A DNA stretch of 64,000 bases from Heligmosomoides polygyrus polygyrus (taxonomy: Eukaryota; Nematoda; Chromadorea; Rhabditida; Heligmosomidae), in assembly GCA_947396885.1 (NCBI GenBank), contig OX377202.1:5394001-5458000 (forward strand), written 5' to 3'. Each line of letters starts with the position of its first letter. The first letter of the stretch is position 1. Positions 20,505 through 31,726 of the stretch are shown here, one piece after another. A program made the translations under genes and the position numbers. Below the pieces are notes generated by a model. It searched no databases. It was given only the letters and a program-made list of their open reading frames with translations, and was not told the DNA's origin.

Positions 20505-20680
20505 GACCTGCGACGCCGCCGCTGCCGTCCAATATCTTACCGCAAGTGTGCGGCTTAGTGTGCGACACGGCACCGTTCGCTGGCGGCGGCAAGTTATGCG
20601 TCCCTGACCTATGGGTAAGGTTAGGGCCGCCGCTTCGCAGCAAGAGTGTGCGGAGGCGTTAAAATAGGTACTTGCAAACT
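20505..20680. repeat. GC-rich palindromic MITE-like region
   Basis: Repeated GCCGCCGCTGCCG and TGTGCGGAGGCGTTA motifs in inverted arrangement, similar to the elements at 41974-42410. Not a clean palindrome. Confidence 0.5.
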
Positions 20681-20848
20681 CATCGCACACCGCGGTGGTG
20701 TTTTGAACATACCCTAGAATGCTTCTATGACGCTACTGTACTAATTAGACGCCATCCCGTAGGCGGTGTATGGTGGAATTGCGTATGCACAAGGAACTGT
20801 TGAGATGTAAACAAACAAGAAAATCTTTTAAGTGTGGCTCCAGAAATT

Positions 20849-20854
20849 TTTATT
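20849..20854 (-). terminator. Poly(A) signal of the PP1 gene
   Basis: AATAAA on the minus strand, 73 bp beyond the PP1 stop codon. Confidence 0.6.
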
Positions 20855-20927
20855 CGTTTGGATTTGGTGCACAAATACACCCGACATTATTTTAAATACA
20901 TTAACTATGTATTCGCCTTATGCATTA

Positions 20928-22765
20928 TTAGCTGCCTCGAGCTACCACTTTATTTGCCTTAATCGTTGGTCGCATTATCTGCAAAAAAGACCGAAGATAA
21001 TCGTACATTTTGTGAAGGCTCTGCATACAACGATAGTCCTACCTGAAATGAGCAAACTAGTCCTTCATCAACGTTCATCATAGCGGCTGCGTTGTCGAAT
21101 TGTCCACAGTAGTGAGGCGCGGAAAAGATGGTGACAAGGCGCTTGTTGGCGAAGAACTCGTAGCCGTCTTGTACCACCTGGAAAAGGAAATGCTTGTGTG
21201 GCAGAGCTGCATCATTTTGCACCTCACCTGATGAGCTCTGGCAATGAGGTCGATATCCAGTTGGGGCAGCATTTCGTTGACTACGTCCGCCCCGAATACG
21301 TAGGACACCCCTCGTGTGTTAGATGACCAACCCTGAATCGAAACGACGTCGTCTTTAGTGTTTTTCATAATTCTGCCGCTAGACGGCTTCTCATTTAGAA
21401 GAGCTGCGCAGTTTGCCGGGTGCAATACCTCAGAATTTCGTCAAATTAAGTATATTAGCTGAGATTCATACTTCACGTTGCGACCGCGTGATTGCTCCTT
21501 TACCCTATGATTGGCCGCGTACGCTGTTTCCCACGGTGGCTTTGCCTGAGGCACTTTGATCGGCCCGAGGTGTTGGAAAATGACTGACGGAAAGAGTGGA
21601 TGGGAGCGAGCTCGGCCATTCCGACTCTGTCAGTGGACATCGATCGTCCTTGCGCTCCGGCGGCGAAGTTATCCGTTCTCTCGATTATACTCCCAATCCT
21701 GTCGGATGGCCATCATAGGGCCCGGTTCTGCAATACGTATTCGGTGCTCACTACGTGGTAACAGCACCAGAAGAGGGCCGTGGAGTCTAGTGAGCTCTGC
21801 GCTCACCCCTACGGCCTCAGGGATATTCCATCCAATACGACCTTGGAGAATACGCATCTGGTGTATGGTATCTAGTTCTCAATACGTGCCGCAATACATT
21901 TTATGGAATTGCCGTGGGTCCAGCCAGACAAATTGGGTTGTCCCTCAGGTATTTCCAGGGTTGGATTCATCAACGACTTACAGAGATTTGACAGAGAAAT
22001 TACAGCATAAAATCCTGGTAACGCCCGCATTTCATCATATCGCTTGTTGAAAAGTCGCGTTAGCTTGCCTTTTCTCAGGGGTTTCCGCTGCGATTTCTCT
22101 GTCAAATCCCTGTAATCGTTGATGAATCCGGCCCAGCTCACAGCGCATTCGGCAAGCTGGCCGCCACGCAGGTTGGATCTCGGTGACTCTGGTATATTAC
22201 GAGGGTGTTGATTTTTGTACATGTCCCTTATATTGCATTGGTATTCGGGTCTTTTCTTCCATGGACGTTTGTTGATGCGCGGAGTTGGGTGGCAGGAGGT
22301 AATGGCAAGGGCAAGCCGAGGCTAGCTTGAGCTCTGTAAATACGCTGTGTGGTAATACGCTATGCACAGGATCAATACGTAGGGTTCGCCTTTCCCCGTA
22401 GGTAACATCTAGGTGACGCCCATGGAGGGCTTGGGAGCACTACTGGCAGGGGATTGCCTCCACCAGTGGGGCCTCTGATCGCAACACTTTAGCCAATGGG
22501 CGACGCTATGAGGGATATCGATTACGTGAAGAAGATGACCGATACTGATAGCTTTCATTACGCCACGCCGCATGGCGAGTGAAATAAAAGTCCTCAAGCA
22601 CCGTTTACGCTCCAATCACCGCGCGGCGCGTCATAATGAGAATTACCAATATCGATTATTCCACACGGCCTAATCGATAATGGTAAATCTCATTATGAAG
22701 CGCCTCGCGGTGATTGGAGCATAAACATGCCTTACGGTTATGAGCGGAACAATAAAAGTTATAGA

Positions 22766-22800
<35 letters not shown>

Positions 22801-25800
22801 TCACATCGCTTTCAAGTAAGCAACATTTACACTGCCATCCAAACAAAAACAGTGACGGTCTAGTCAAGTGTATGCCGCGACCCCTTTTTTAATGCATTAA
22901 ACCTAAAAGAAAACTTCATTATTTCTCCATTAGAAATAAATTTTTTATAGAGTTTCAAACAGTGTGTTCACCTAACGGGACAGGTAAATTAAAAAATTTC
23001 AAAGTCACTACAGGGTGCGCCAAAATAACGGGTTGAGTTTGGTGTTCTCCTGTACAAACGAATCAACCCACAACGCTACGGTAATGGTGACAATTATTTC
23101 GTCACATCTTTTTGTACTGGTGATTTTCATCCGAGTTCAATATGGAGCCATCAACCGTGTGAAACCATAATGTCAAACCAAGAAGCCGCAAATTTGGAAC
23201 TCCATCGTCGAGGAATACGTCAGAGTAACATCGTTCGTTTGCTCGATGTCGCTCAAACGACTGTTTCCAAAACAATCGTTCGGTAGGAGTTGGGCCATTA
23301 AGGTTACCGTCCAGACCGAGACCTAAGCGCACCGTCAACACGTCCAGAATACGGAAAATCATCAAGAAGCGAGTTGACCGAAATCCGAAGCTTCCATGTA
23401 GAAGATCGCTCGAGACATCGGTGTCAGCCCCTCTTCAGTGCGTCACCAAAGGCGAACTAGGTTTGAAGCCCTACAAGATCCAAAAAGTCCAGCTTCTAAG
23501 GGACAAGAACAAGCGGGATGCGCTCTTTCGATGTCGCCAACGGGCAGCAGGTCAAGGATAGGAACGGAATACTCTTCACAGATAAAAAGCTGCTCACCGT
23601 ACAGCAGGCGCACAATCGCCAGAATGACGGGATCTAGTTCACAAAGGCTCCGGACACCTCAAAATGCCAAAATCCACAATCGGATGAGGTGGAATTTGCG
23701 CCAGCGGCAAAACGCCCTTGTACTTCGTGGACCGAGGAGTGAAAATTGAACAAGATGTATACCGACTAAACATTCTTGAAACTGTGGTCCTTCCTGGCTC
23801 GACAGCACTTCGGCAACACGCATTAGACGTTTCAACAGGACTCTGCGCCAGCGCATAGAGCAAAGAACACGCAGGAGTGGTGCAAGGCCAACTTCCCCGA
23901 TTCATAACATCTGAGGGTTCAAACTCTCCAGACCTGAACACGATGGACTACAGCGTGTGGTCGAGTCAGTTTTTTGGAGTCCAGGGTCTGTGCGAAACGT
24001 CACCACAGTCATGAGTCCTTGAAGCAACCCTTGTGCCAAGAGTGGGACCGCCTGTCTCCTGACGACCTGCTGCCGATAGCAGGAAACTTCGCGAAACGTT
24101 TGGCACTCTGCATTCGCGCCACTTCGAAACTGATCGTACATAATGCTGCTGTAAGTGTAGCATGTTGTTATTTGTTGATGGTTCATCGAAATTGTCAACC
24201 GTTTTTCAGTTATGATAAAAAAGCTTCAACCCGTTATTTTGGCGCACCCAGTGCATTTTCCTTGGATAAAAGATTAATGTAATCGTCTTGAAAGGTCTCT
24301 ACTTCAATGTAGAAGAAGCTCGCGTCGATGCTGAAGGTGGTTATTTTGATTTTATAAGCGTCAGGCTTGCCCCGAATAGTGCCCAATTTAATGCGAAGTG
24401 TCCAATTTGACGTGGAAATGGTATAAATCGATGATGGACCGCTGACCGGCTGGAAAATCGATATGTGCCGATTAAACTATCGCGTGGCTGTGCAAGTATA
24501 AACTACGCCTTAGAAAATTGTGTCGATATAGCTGAATTGAAGTTAGCAGCGGTCTGAAGAAATCCCTGTAAAAGGTAAAGGCAAGAAAAGCTAACCTTAA
24601 CGTAATGATCGGGATCACTCCATAGAAGATCAATATGTAACGATGGATTTGGTGGATCGATTGGACGTGTGATTTGCCGCAACTGATCCAGTGATTTTAG
24701 CTATAAAATCACTATTTCATTATCAATCCTAAGCGTGATTCTAGGAGACATAGAATTCTGTGCTAATCGATGTTGGTCTTCTGTAGGCTTGACAAAGAAA
24801 ACAATATGGATCGCTCAGTGCGTAGGAGCCCGATGCATCCAAAGCATCAATTTGAGTAGCGTTTGAGCAGAAAAATTGAAGTTGAATTAGATCGAGTAAT
24901 GACATCTATAAGGAGTTTTGAAGTACAGTAGTGGAAATTCGCAACTGTTGCGCTGTACTTCTTCACTACGGGCTCACGTTCCACATTCACGTTAATAATC
25001 TGAGCCGCTAGGTTATCACATAGCCCTTTCCTAAATAGCTTTGGTAGGATTAGACACCATCTAAGAGGAAGGCGGTGAATGTGAACTTTTTGATTTTTAA
25101 GGGAGTTTTTTAGCTGATGATATGTAGATAGCAAGTATCTAAATGATGACGATTGGTAAGAAATGTCCAAGCAGTAAGAGGCATCGAACAGACGCGAATG
25201 CTGTCATTTTGTGACGAAGTAACTGTGGTAACCTTGGGAGAGAGTCCTCCATGCATACAGAGAATCTTGCCGGCTACAAGACCCGTGAATGGCATCGTTG
25301 AGAACGTTTCCTGAAATGGACTAACAGAAATGCTCAGAAATTATGAATTCTGTGAAGATTCTTCGATTAGGATAGATCCTAATGAAGTAATAGATTTAAC
25401 AAGTGTTTCCCTTTGCTTTTTGTTCTGTAGGAAATAAGGTCCATGTCGAGAATGTGGGCAGCACGGGGAGGGCGAGCGCGCCAGCTAATCATGACCAATC
25501 AGAACATTCACTGGATACGCAGTGGCCAATCACAACACCGATCACACACCTCCTCTGACTGGCACGCTCATTTGATGCGACCTAATTGGCTGGCGCATTC
25601 GTTACAAGGCAACGCCTCAAGTGTCTTCATTTGTGGACATACTATGCTCTGCTGGTGGTCAGATCGTTTCGTTTGGATGACTTCACAGTGAAAAACGAAA
25701 ACTGCAGCTTCAAGAATATTGGCGACAGACCTGAAAGCCAAGCCACAGGCGCGTACTGTTATACCGTCTGTTACATTCTTCAAAAAATCCATATACTCGA

Positions 25801-28800
25801 TTTATAGGTGCACATTCATGGTTTCCTCGAAGAATAAAAAAATTTCCCGGATATTTGATCTAAACATGGGGCATAATATCGCTCGAGAATTGGACGGATC
25901 TTTGAACGGATACCTTATAAGAAAAGAATAGTGCGATACATTCCAGATTTTGATGGCCACGATCAACGTAGTCGCCGAGGAAAAGGTAGTTAACCATTGG
26001 TGGGAATCCGCCTCGATCAAACAGTCGCAAAACATCTGCAAGGCAAATCAGCTGTAGCTACTTGCTAAGGCTGTAGCTACTTGTTGAGGCGTATGTTAGT
26101 TGTGTAGATATGTACTAGAGTACTGTAGATATGAGCTCATCTAACCTTATATGAGAGCTTACCAACCTGCATATTGACCGTGAATATCCCCACATATTTT
26201 TATGGGAGACTGGACCTCGAGCATCGATGCTTGACTGAGGAATACTTGCCTGTAATGCAAGAACATGGGCGAGGTACTGATAGAATGCAGAAAGAGCAGG
26301 AGTCCCACCCATACGTTGATGGGATGTTATGGGGTTTTTATACTCCCGCCTCGTGGCGGCGCTTCAACTGTGAAAACGATTGGCGCGCCGCTCCCCGAAA
26401 ACCGCTTCGAACTGTTCATCGAGTTGCGCTGAGTTCGTTCATTCTGTTGCGCGATTCACCGAATACGGTATACAAAAATTCCACGAAATCAGGTGTTTTG
26501 GGGAGCGTCTATTGTGCACGCGACGCGCGACGCGTCGCGTCGTAACGACAAGGTCCCATATCGATCGATGATTTTTGCCCGGAAAGGCCCGGAGTGGCGG
26601 AGCATAGTACTTCCCCTTTGAGAACCTAGTGCCGCTGCGGAAAATTTAAACTTTGACTCCGCTACGAGCTGATTGATATCGATCGTGGGGCTGGAGGGAC
26701 GCGTCTGTTTCCAATCCAGACCCCTGTTACGTTCGGCTAATGCTGCTTTTAGGAGTATGCTATACTCCCGCGTCGCTCCAGCGACTGGCGCAGGGCAACT
26801 GTCAATGATGCACCTTGGCTGCAGCGGCGCAGCGCACGGCGCAGTGAGGCGCGGTTGTCAGTTGTCGCCCCATCGCTCCCGCGACGCGTTGCTCCCGCGA
26901 CGTCGCAGAGGGGTGTTATACCTCCGAGTGGCGGAAGCGGAACATACTCCCGTGCGACGGCCGTCGTAGCCGTCACTCGTCGCAGTGCAGTGCATTGCGA
27001 TGAGAGATGGTCGCGGAGGGGGGAGTGCTTGTCATGCCCTATTTTATGCAGTTCCCTTCACTTATTTCGACACTTCCTTCGTTCGTGACCGTTCCACAAT
27101 GATTTTAACGCACGTCTAGTGAAGTTTCCGTGGTGATGTTTCTGTTCATAGGATTTTCTTCGTGGCTAGGCTCATTTCGGGCTTTTTTCCTCATGCGAAC
27201 TTCCTCGCCGGCACCGAAACCCACATTTCTGTGCCGGACAAGTCAAAGAGAGGTTCCGATGGCATTCGACCACGGAAATATGCCAATTGAACGGCTACTT
27301 TTCGGAGGAGATATCTTTCTTGGCCGTTTTTCCCACTTGTGTGCCGACTCCTGCATTTTTTCTCATATGAACTTCCTCGCCGGCACCGATACCCACATTT
27401 CTTTGCCGGACAGTCGCAGGGAGGTTCTCGTGACACGTCCGGTACAGAAATGTGCCAATTGTGCTGGACACGTCACTAGAACTCTCTCGTGTCGTGTTGA
27501 GCATAGAAACGTGGGTTTTCGTGTAGCGGTGGAGTGAGAAACGAAAGAAATGCATGAGTGAGCACATGCATGGCGGAAGCCCTTCTAGCAAAACGTACCA
27601 TCGACGAAATACCCTTAAAAACAATAATCCTACAACGGCATACGGATCAGAAGGCTCGCTACGCGCTCCGCGAGCCGTCACCTCGCTGTGTAATCCTGCG
27701 TCGCTGCAGCGGACGGGAGTACACCATACGCCTAATATTCCCGCCTCGGCAGAACTGGCCGCGCCGCTGCGCGCGGTAAGAAAGAGGTGCGACAGTGGCA
27801 CACGGCAACGAGCTTCTGCGTACCACGGAGTGTGCGCCGAGGACCACGGCGGGACGGTCCAATGGTCATTCCCCTTCATTTATTGCGTGATCGTGATCAT
27901 GCACAGTGTACGCCTCAAGAGATCAGTTCTCCATAGCCAGATGCCATATCTTGAACAAAAACACTTTTGAAACTCGCAAAACAATAAAACAACAAAATAT
28001 TTGGCGTCGCTTTTGGATCGCCATTCTCTTCACAAAATCCAGGGATCCATTCACTTTCAACATGGAAGGCGCCGAGCACGATTACATATACGTTGTTGCA
28101 GCAGAAGGACATTGAACCTTGCTTCGGTCAGAGTAACCCTGCCAGATGTGGAGGAGATACAGGCTGATGTGATAAAAAGAGAGGCCGCGGAGGATAGGGA
28201 ACTGGTTGAGAGCATGCGTTTAATTACCACCAATACTCACGCCAATAACGTCCTTTCGGCATGAAGGCTTGAGAAATCGACCTATTAGATTGTAAAAGTC
28301 TGCCTCGTCCAACATATTGCTCGGAAATTAGCCCAGTTGACTATCATCTTTCTCTGTCCATGCATAACATTTTATCTGGCAGGAAGTATCATTCCTCAAA
28401 CGTTTTAAGAAGGACCATCACCCCTCGACCTAGAGATTACCCCTTGCGGAACTAAAACAAAAAGAGCACAGCAAAATGATTTACTCCGATGGAGAAAGCT
28501 CCGACTCCACACCGAGTCTGCCGCGGTTAATCCTTCAGTGGCGCTCTTCGCCGCATTCGTAACCCAAAATTCCGTCAAATGCATTGTTTTGAGGTGGTGG
28601 TGTGTACAAAGAATCCGTCGCCGCCGCGCGGTGCGAAAAATCGATAGCTCTGCCAACCATCATGCCGCGCCGCGCGGCGGCGCAAGTATAAAAGGCGCGT
28701 AAAGCGAAGGCTCTACCGGTGTCGCTGCTGCGCAAATTCTTAAATCCGAAATGTGCTGACGCGGTATAGCACCGCTTGCACCCGGAGACAAGTTCTGCGT

Positions 28801-30104
28801 CCTTTGCCGCTAGCGCTTGATTGAGCTACGTGATCATTCGAGTTACGTCCACTCTACATGTCATCGCGTCGCTCGGTGTCGAAAATATAAAGGCTCGAGC
28901 ACACTTCGCTGCTTTGCTGCGGCAGCAATGATGAAGGATGTCATCGAGCTGCTGCTGCATTTGCTGAGCGACAAAGGCAGCGCCGCAGCCATGGACACAC
29001 TTTGCTGCGGCAGTGAGGGCGGTTTTGCTGCCGCTGCGGCTGCTGTTTGCTATCCTTATCATTATCCGTATCATTTGCGAAAGCAGCGTGCACCCTCATT
29101 TGCTGCTCGAGCCGGGTTTGCTGCGGCAGCGAAGTGTGCTCGATGCTTAAACGGGCCTTAGGTCGGCAATTGAGATTTTTGGCATGCCGCCCTAAAGTTT
29201 AACCGGACCTCGATAACTCCTCAGCGCGAGCTACTGGATGCCGAGCACAAGCCTTGAAATTCTCCGCGCTCTCATTTCTCCCATAATTACCAATGTTGCC
29301 TTGGTCGCAGCTAACCTAGATGTCCTAAAACTACCATCCTAACAAGGCGACTACCTACCAATGTGAGTACGTGGTCGGTCGCCCCCCCCCCCTCCCTCCC
29401 GCCCTGAGCCTGCTTGCGCCGGAGTGTTATTTAAGCCAGATCCTAAAGCTTGCCTTCGCTTGGTTAGATCTGTGTACAGAATAAAGCAGCATGGCTGATC
29501 CCTCCGTTTAGGATGTGAGCATGACCTATTGTTTGACGGTGACAATCATAAATCCACATGCTTGTATGCTCCCGTTGGCGCAAATGCGAGTTGGGGGGAG
29601 GTGAGGCAGGCCACAGTACTCAAGAACGTACGACGCCTCGTGGCGTTTCCCACGTGTAGGACGAGCTTCTACTCGTTTGTTGTGCGATACGCACCGTTTA
29701 ATCTGGACCCCTCTAGCTGCAACCTGTATTGCACCTATCAGTTCGTGTACAATAGAAAATTCCACGTCACAATATTCGACTGCTACGATGAAAGAGGTCG
29801 AAGCTCATTTACTGCCCCCCCCCAACCACCATCACTTGTAGTAAGCTACATCTGATCCCTCCCTAACACGTACTGTACCTGCTACCTCGTCATCTCCTTG
29901 TAAAGTAGTTTGTCTTCGTCTCTCTCGTCTTTGTGAAGAAGTTCCTGAATATCTCCACCACGTGGTAAATCCGAGCCCTTACCGAGCAGACTGGCAAAGA
30001 GTCATGAGTTCTGCTTCCTTCACATTGTTAACCAATGAACAGCCAGGAACTCCAACGTTCAACAGCCGAACGATCATGTCGTCAACATCGACTCGAGTGC
30101 CCAT
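20928..30104 (-). CDS. Serine/threonine protein phosphatase PP1 catalytic subunit, nine exons
   Basis: Exons: 29983-30104, 26167-26249, 25914-26035, 25731-25859, 25233-25310, 24596-24700, 21228-21332, 21043-21177, 20928-20978. All phases close, giving 930 nt and 309 residues, close to the usual PP1 length of about 300-330. Metal and phosphate ligands are all present: GDIHG (D62, H64), GDYVDRG (D90), RGNHE (N122, H123), CMHGGLSP (H172), ARAHQ (H247) and [12 protein letters not shown] (C272). The N terminus ([22 protein letters not shown]) and FLSQ follow the family. The C tail is very short ([17 protein letters not shown]). It would dephosphorylate Ser/Thr together with regulatory subunits. 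Divergence from canonical PP1 suggests one of the nematode-expanded, often germline-expressed, PP1 paralogues. That is an inference; no symbol is assigned. Introns are full of repeats. Confidence 0.92.
21958..22135. mobile_element. Foldback MITE, family 1, copy d
   Basis: Ends GGATTCATCAACGACTTACA and complement ATCGTTGATGAATCCGGCCC; lies in the PP1 intron between exons 6 and 7. Confidence 0.82.
22600..22727. mobile_element. Foldback MITE in PP1 intron
   Basis: GTTTACGCTCCAATCACCGC at the left pairs with GCGGTGATTGGAGCATAAAC at the right, continuing through TCATAATGAGA and ATCGATTA. About 128 bp. Confidence 0.82.
22769..22798. repeat. (AT)n microsatellite
   Basis: About 15 AT units in the same PP1 intron. 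Confidence 0.95.
23011..24251 (+). mobile_element. mariner-like transposon in PP1 intron
   Basis: 1241 bp. Terminal repeats C(A/T)GGGTGCGCCAAAATAACG and complement are nearly perfect over 26 bp. The left flank is TA; the right has TG. The plus strand encodes a heavily mutated transposase from about 23170 ([33 protein letters not shown], later QQDSAPAH and [15 protein letters not shown]) with many stops and frameshifts. The motifs fit a Tc1/mariner DDE transposase. Not functional. Confidence 0.88.
25436..25630 (+). repeat. Dispersed repeat shared with 35890-36120
   Basis: ATGTCGAGAATGTGGGCAGC and TGGCACGCTCATTTGATGCG align by eye with ATGTCGCTAATGTGAGCAGC and TGGCACGCCCATTTAATGCG at 36 kb. 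Lies inside PP1 intron 4. Confidence 0.6.
26320..27020. repeat. GC-rich palindromic MITE cluster in PP1 intron 1
   Basis: Several TATACTCCCGC(C/G)TCG ends, partly inverted, with GCGACGCGTCGCG-type hairpins at 26520-26540 and 26880-26910. Related ends occur at 27710-27790, 43320 and 63450. Confidence 0.5.
27182..27460 (+). repeat. Tandem duplication, period about 173 bp
   Basis: CGAACTTCCTCGCCGGCACC and TGCCAATTG-type ends occur twice (starting at about 27182 and 27355) with some 85 percent identity by eye. Confidence 0.75.
28117..28264 (+). other. Unrecognised open segment
   Basis: A plus-strand frame ends [37 protein letters not shown] and a stop at 28264. A possible acceptor (GTTGTTGCAG) lies just upstream. 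It may be a transposon or host exon; no partner exons found. It sits inside PP1 intron 1 on the other strand. Confidence 0.3.
28880..29160. mobile_element. GC-rich palindromic MITE with GCTGC repeats
   Basis: GCTCGAGCACACTTCGCTGC at the left is complemented by GCAGCGAAGTGTGCTCGATG at the right. The inside is rich in TTTGCTGCGGCAGC repeats. Confidence 0.7.
29381..29848. mobile_element. Poly-C MITE pieces (one end, one near-complete copy)
   Basis: 29381-29421 is a right end (C-run then GCCTGCTTGCGCC). 29578-29848 starts GGCGCAAATGCGAGTTGGGG and ends in a C-run near 29820. Its inside matches 10713-10917 (TGGACCCCTCTAGCTGCAAC, AAATTCCACGTCAC). Confidence 0.65.
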
Positions 30105-30709
30105 GATTGTTCGGCAGAAGGTGCTGAAAAAGTGTCACCAGTGACGCCGATGAGCATTGAAGGAGTCAGCAGTCCAAGTGACCTGTCTGTATGCTTGCGG
30201 TTCTTACCGGAGTAGGAGAAAGCAACGAGTTAACTGTAAGGACGATCGTGTTAAAATGGTCCTCACCGCGTTTCCGTTCCATTGTTTATCCTGCATGGAC
30301 ATTTGATAGGCTGTTATCATGCCACATCTAGACGATGGGGATATTTGTGGTTTTGCAGTTATCGTAATTTCACTGCTTGCTGGGTGGTCCATAAATACTG
30401 CCACACTCGTTTTACCTTACATTTGAAAAAATCTATCAAGGGGCGAAGTTTTGAATATTTTGAAGCAAATAAACGCATCCGAAGTGCTATACATATATAC
30501 GCCATTGGACGTGACTCATCGCCCTCACTCATATTGCATACGGCTCAGGCTTGGGCGTTTTCTGCGCGATCGTCATTGAGTTGTTGCGTCTCAGATGAGA
30601 GTAAGGTCTACATGTATGCCTGACATCCGGACCTCCATGAAGAAACGAGAGTGTTCAAAGTGCCAATTGCAACCCAGGGCGGGGATAAGTAAGTGCTCCA
30701 CTGGATCTG
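30105..30709. other. Upstream of PP1; nothing recognised
   Basis: Presumed promoter/5' region of the phosphatase gene. No clear TATA box, trans-splice site or repeat could be named. Confidence 0.35.
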
Positions 30710-30859
30710 CAAGGTGCGCATAGTTTACCCACATAGTGTATGGCGCAGTCGACAACTACTAGCAGAACTGGATTTTGGACTTCATATTGGAATATATTAT
30801 ACACTAATATTATACCCAAATGCATTCCAAGTCTGAGCTCATGGATTCTTAAAGAGCGC

Positions 30860-31726
30860 TAATGGCAAAGACAAATCCGAAACGACCGGCTATTAGCGAC
30901 TTGAAGCTTTCTGATCGCAGCGCTGGTTTTTTCTCCAAAGTTCTCAGTGTTCTTTGACGAATAGTGTGTGTGTGGCGTCATAAAACGATTCGAGGAGCTT
31001 GGGACATTACCGGAGAGGACTAAAAGAGGTAGGAATTCGACCACTGGAACTCCGGAAATGATTAAAATGTCCTTGAGCGAATTCGTCGTAATCCTCGCCG
31101 TTTCTTGCGAAAAATTGCTGAAGAACTCAATATTTCTGCTACTAGTATTAGAACCATCGTCAGGAATAAGCGTAAGATGTATCCATGTCGTATTCAAGGT
31201 GTTCACATGCTAACTGAGAGAATGAAAGCCGTACGACTACGAAGATGCAAGAAGTTGCTAAAACGGTACGTGAATGGCACGCACTGCGCAATCATCTTCT
31301 CTGATGAGAAAGTTTTCACCCTTGAACCTGTAGTAAATCGTCAAAACTTTTTTCATTATTCCGTGTAAGTTAGCGCTCCGTGAAGGAGAATTGGTTGGAA
31401 GAATGGCACATCCTGCTTCAATTAAGGTCTGTTATGATAGAAGATTAACAAAGGTGAGTACAAGAGACCGGGTTTTGAGGACGTATTAAAGCCCTGGGCC
31501 GATGTACATTTCGGAAACAACAGATGGTGCTTGAAGCAGGACCTGCACAAAAGACGGGGACGACACAACAGCTGTGCAAACGTGAACTCCCGGACTTCAT
31601 TGTGCACGAGGGCTGGCCTTCGAACTCACCTGATTTAAACCCCCTTGACTTCGCAGTCTGGTCAGTTATTGAACAAAGTCTGCTCTGCCGCACTATTAGA
31701 AGCGGCTGGGAAAGGTTCAAGCATAA
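30860..31726 (+). pseudogene. Tc1/mariner-type transposase remnant
   Basis: Frames on the plus strand carry VIKRFEELGTLPERTKRGR, LRKIAEELNISATSIRTIVR (helix-turn-helix region), HCAIIFSDEKVFTLEP (first catalytic Asp) and WPSNSPDLNPLDFAVWSVIE (third catalytic Asp). They are spread over several frames with stops. The 3' end is cut by the RTE insertion. Confidence 0.8.

Noticed and set aside
24847..25170. 107-codon minus-strand frame in the PP1 intron
   Set aside because: It looked like a possible PP1 exon (GLCDNL), but the real exon with DLLWSDP lies at 24596-24700 and fits phase.
26115..26312. Minus-strand frame over PP1 exon 2
   Set aside because: A different frame from the phosphatase; the true coding frame is the one with GDIHGQY.
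26673..27088. Overlapping open frames in GC-rich DNA
   Set aside because: Frames on both strands arise from GC-rich palindromes that lack stop codons; translations have no recognisable motif.
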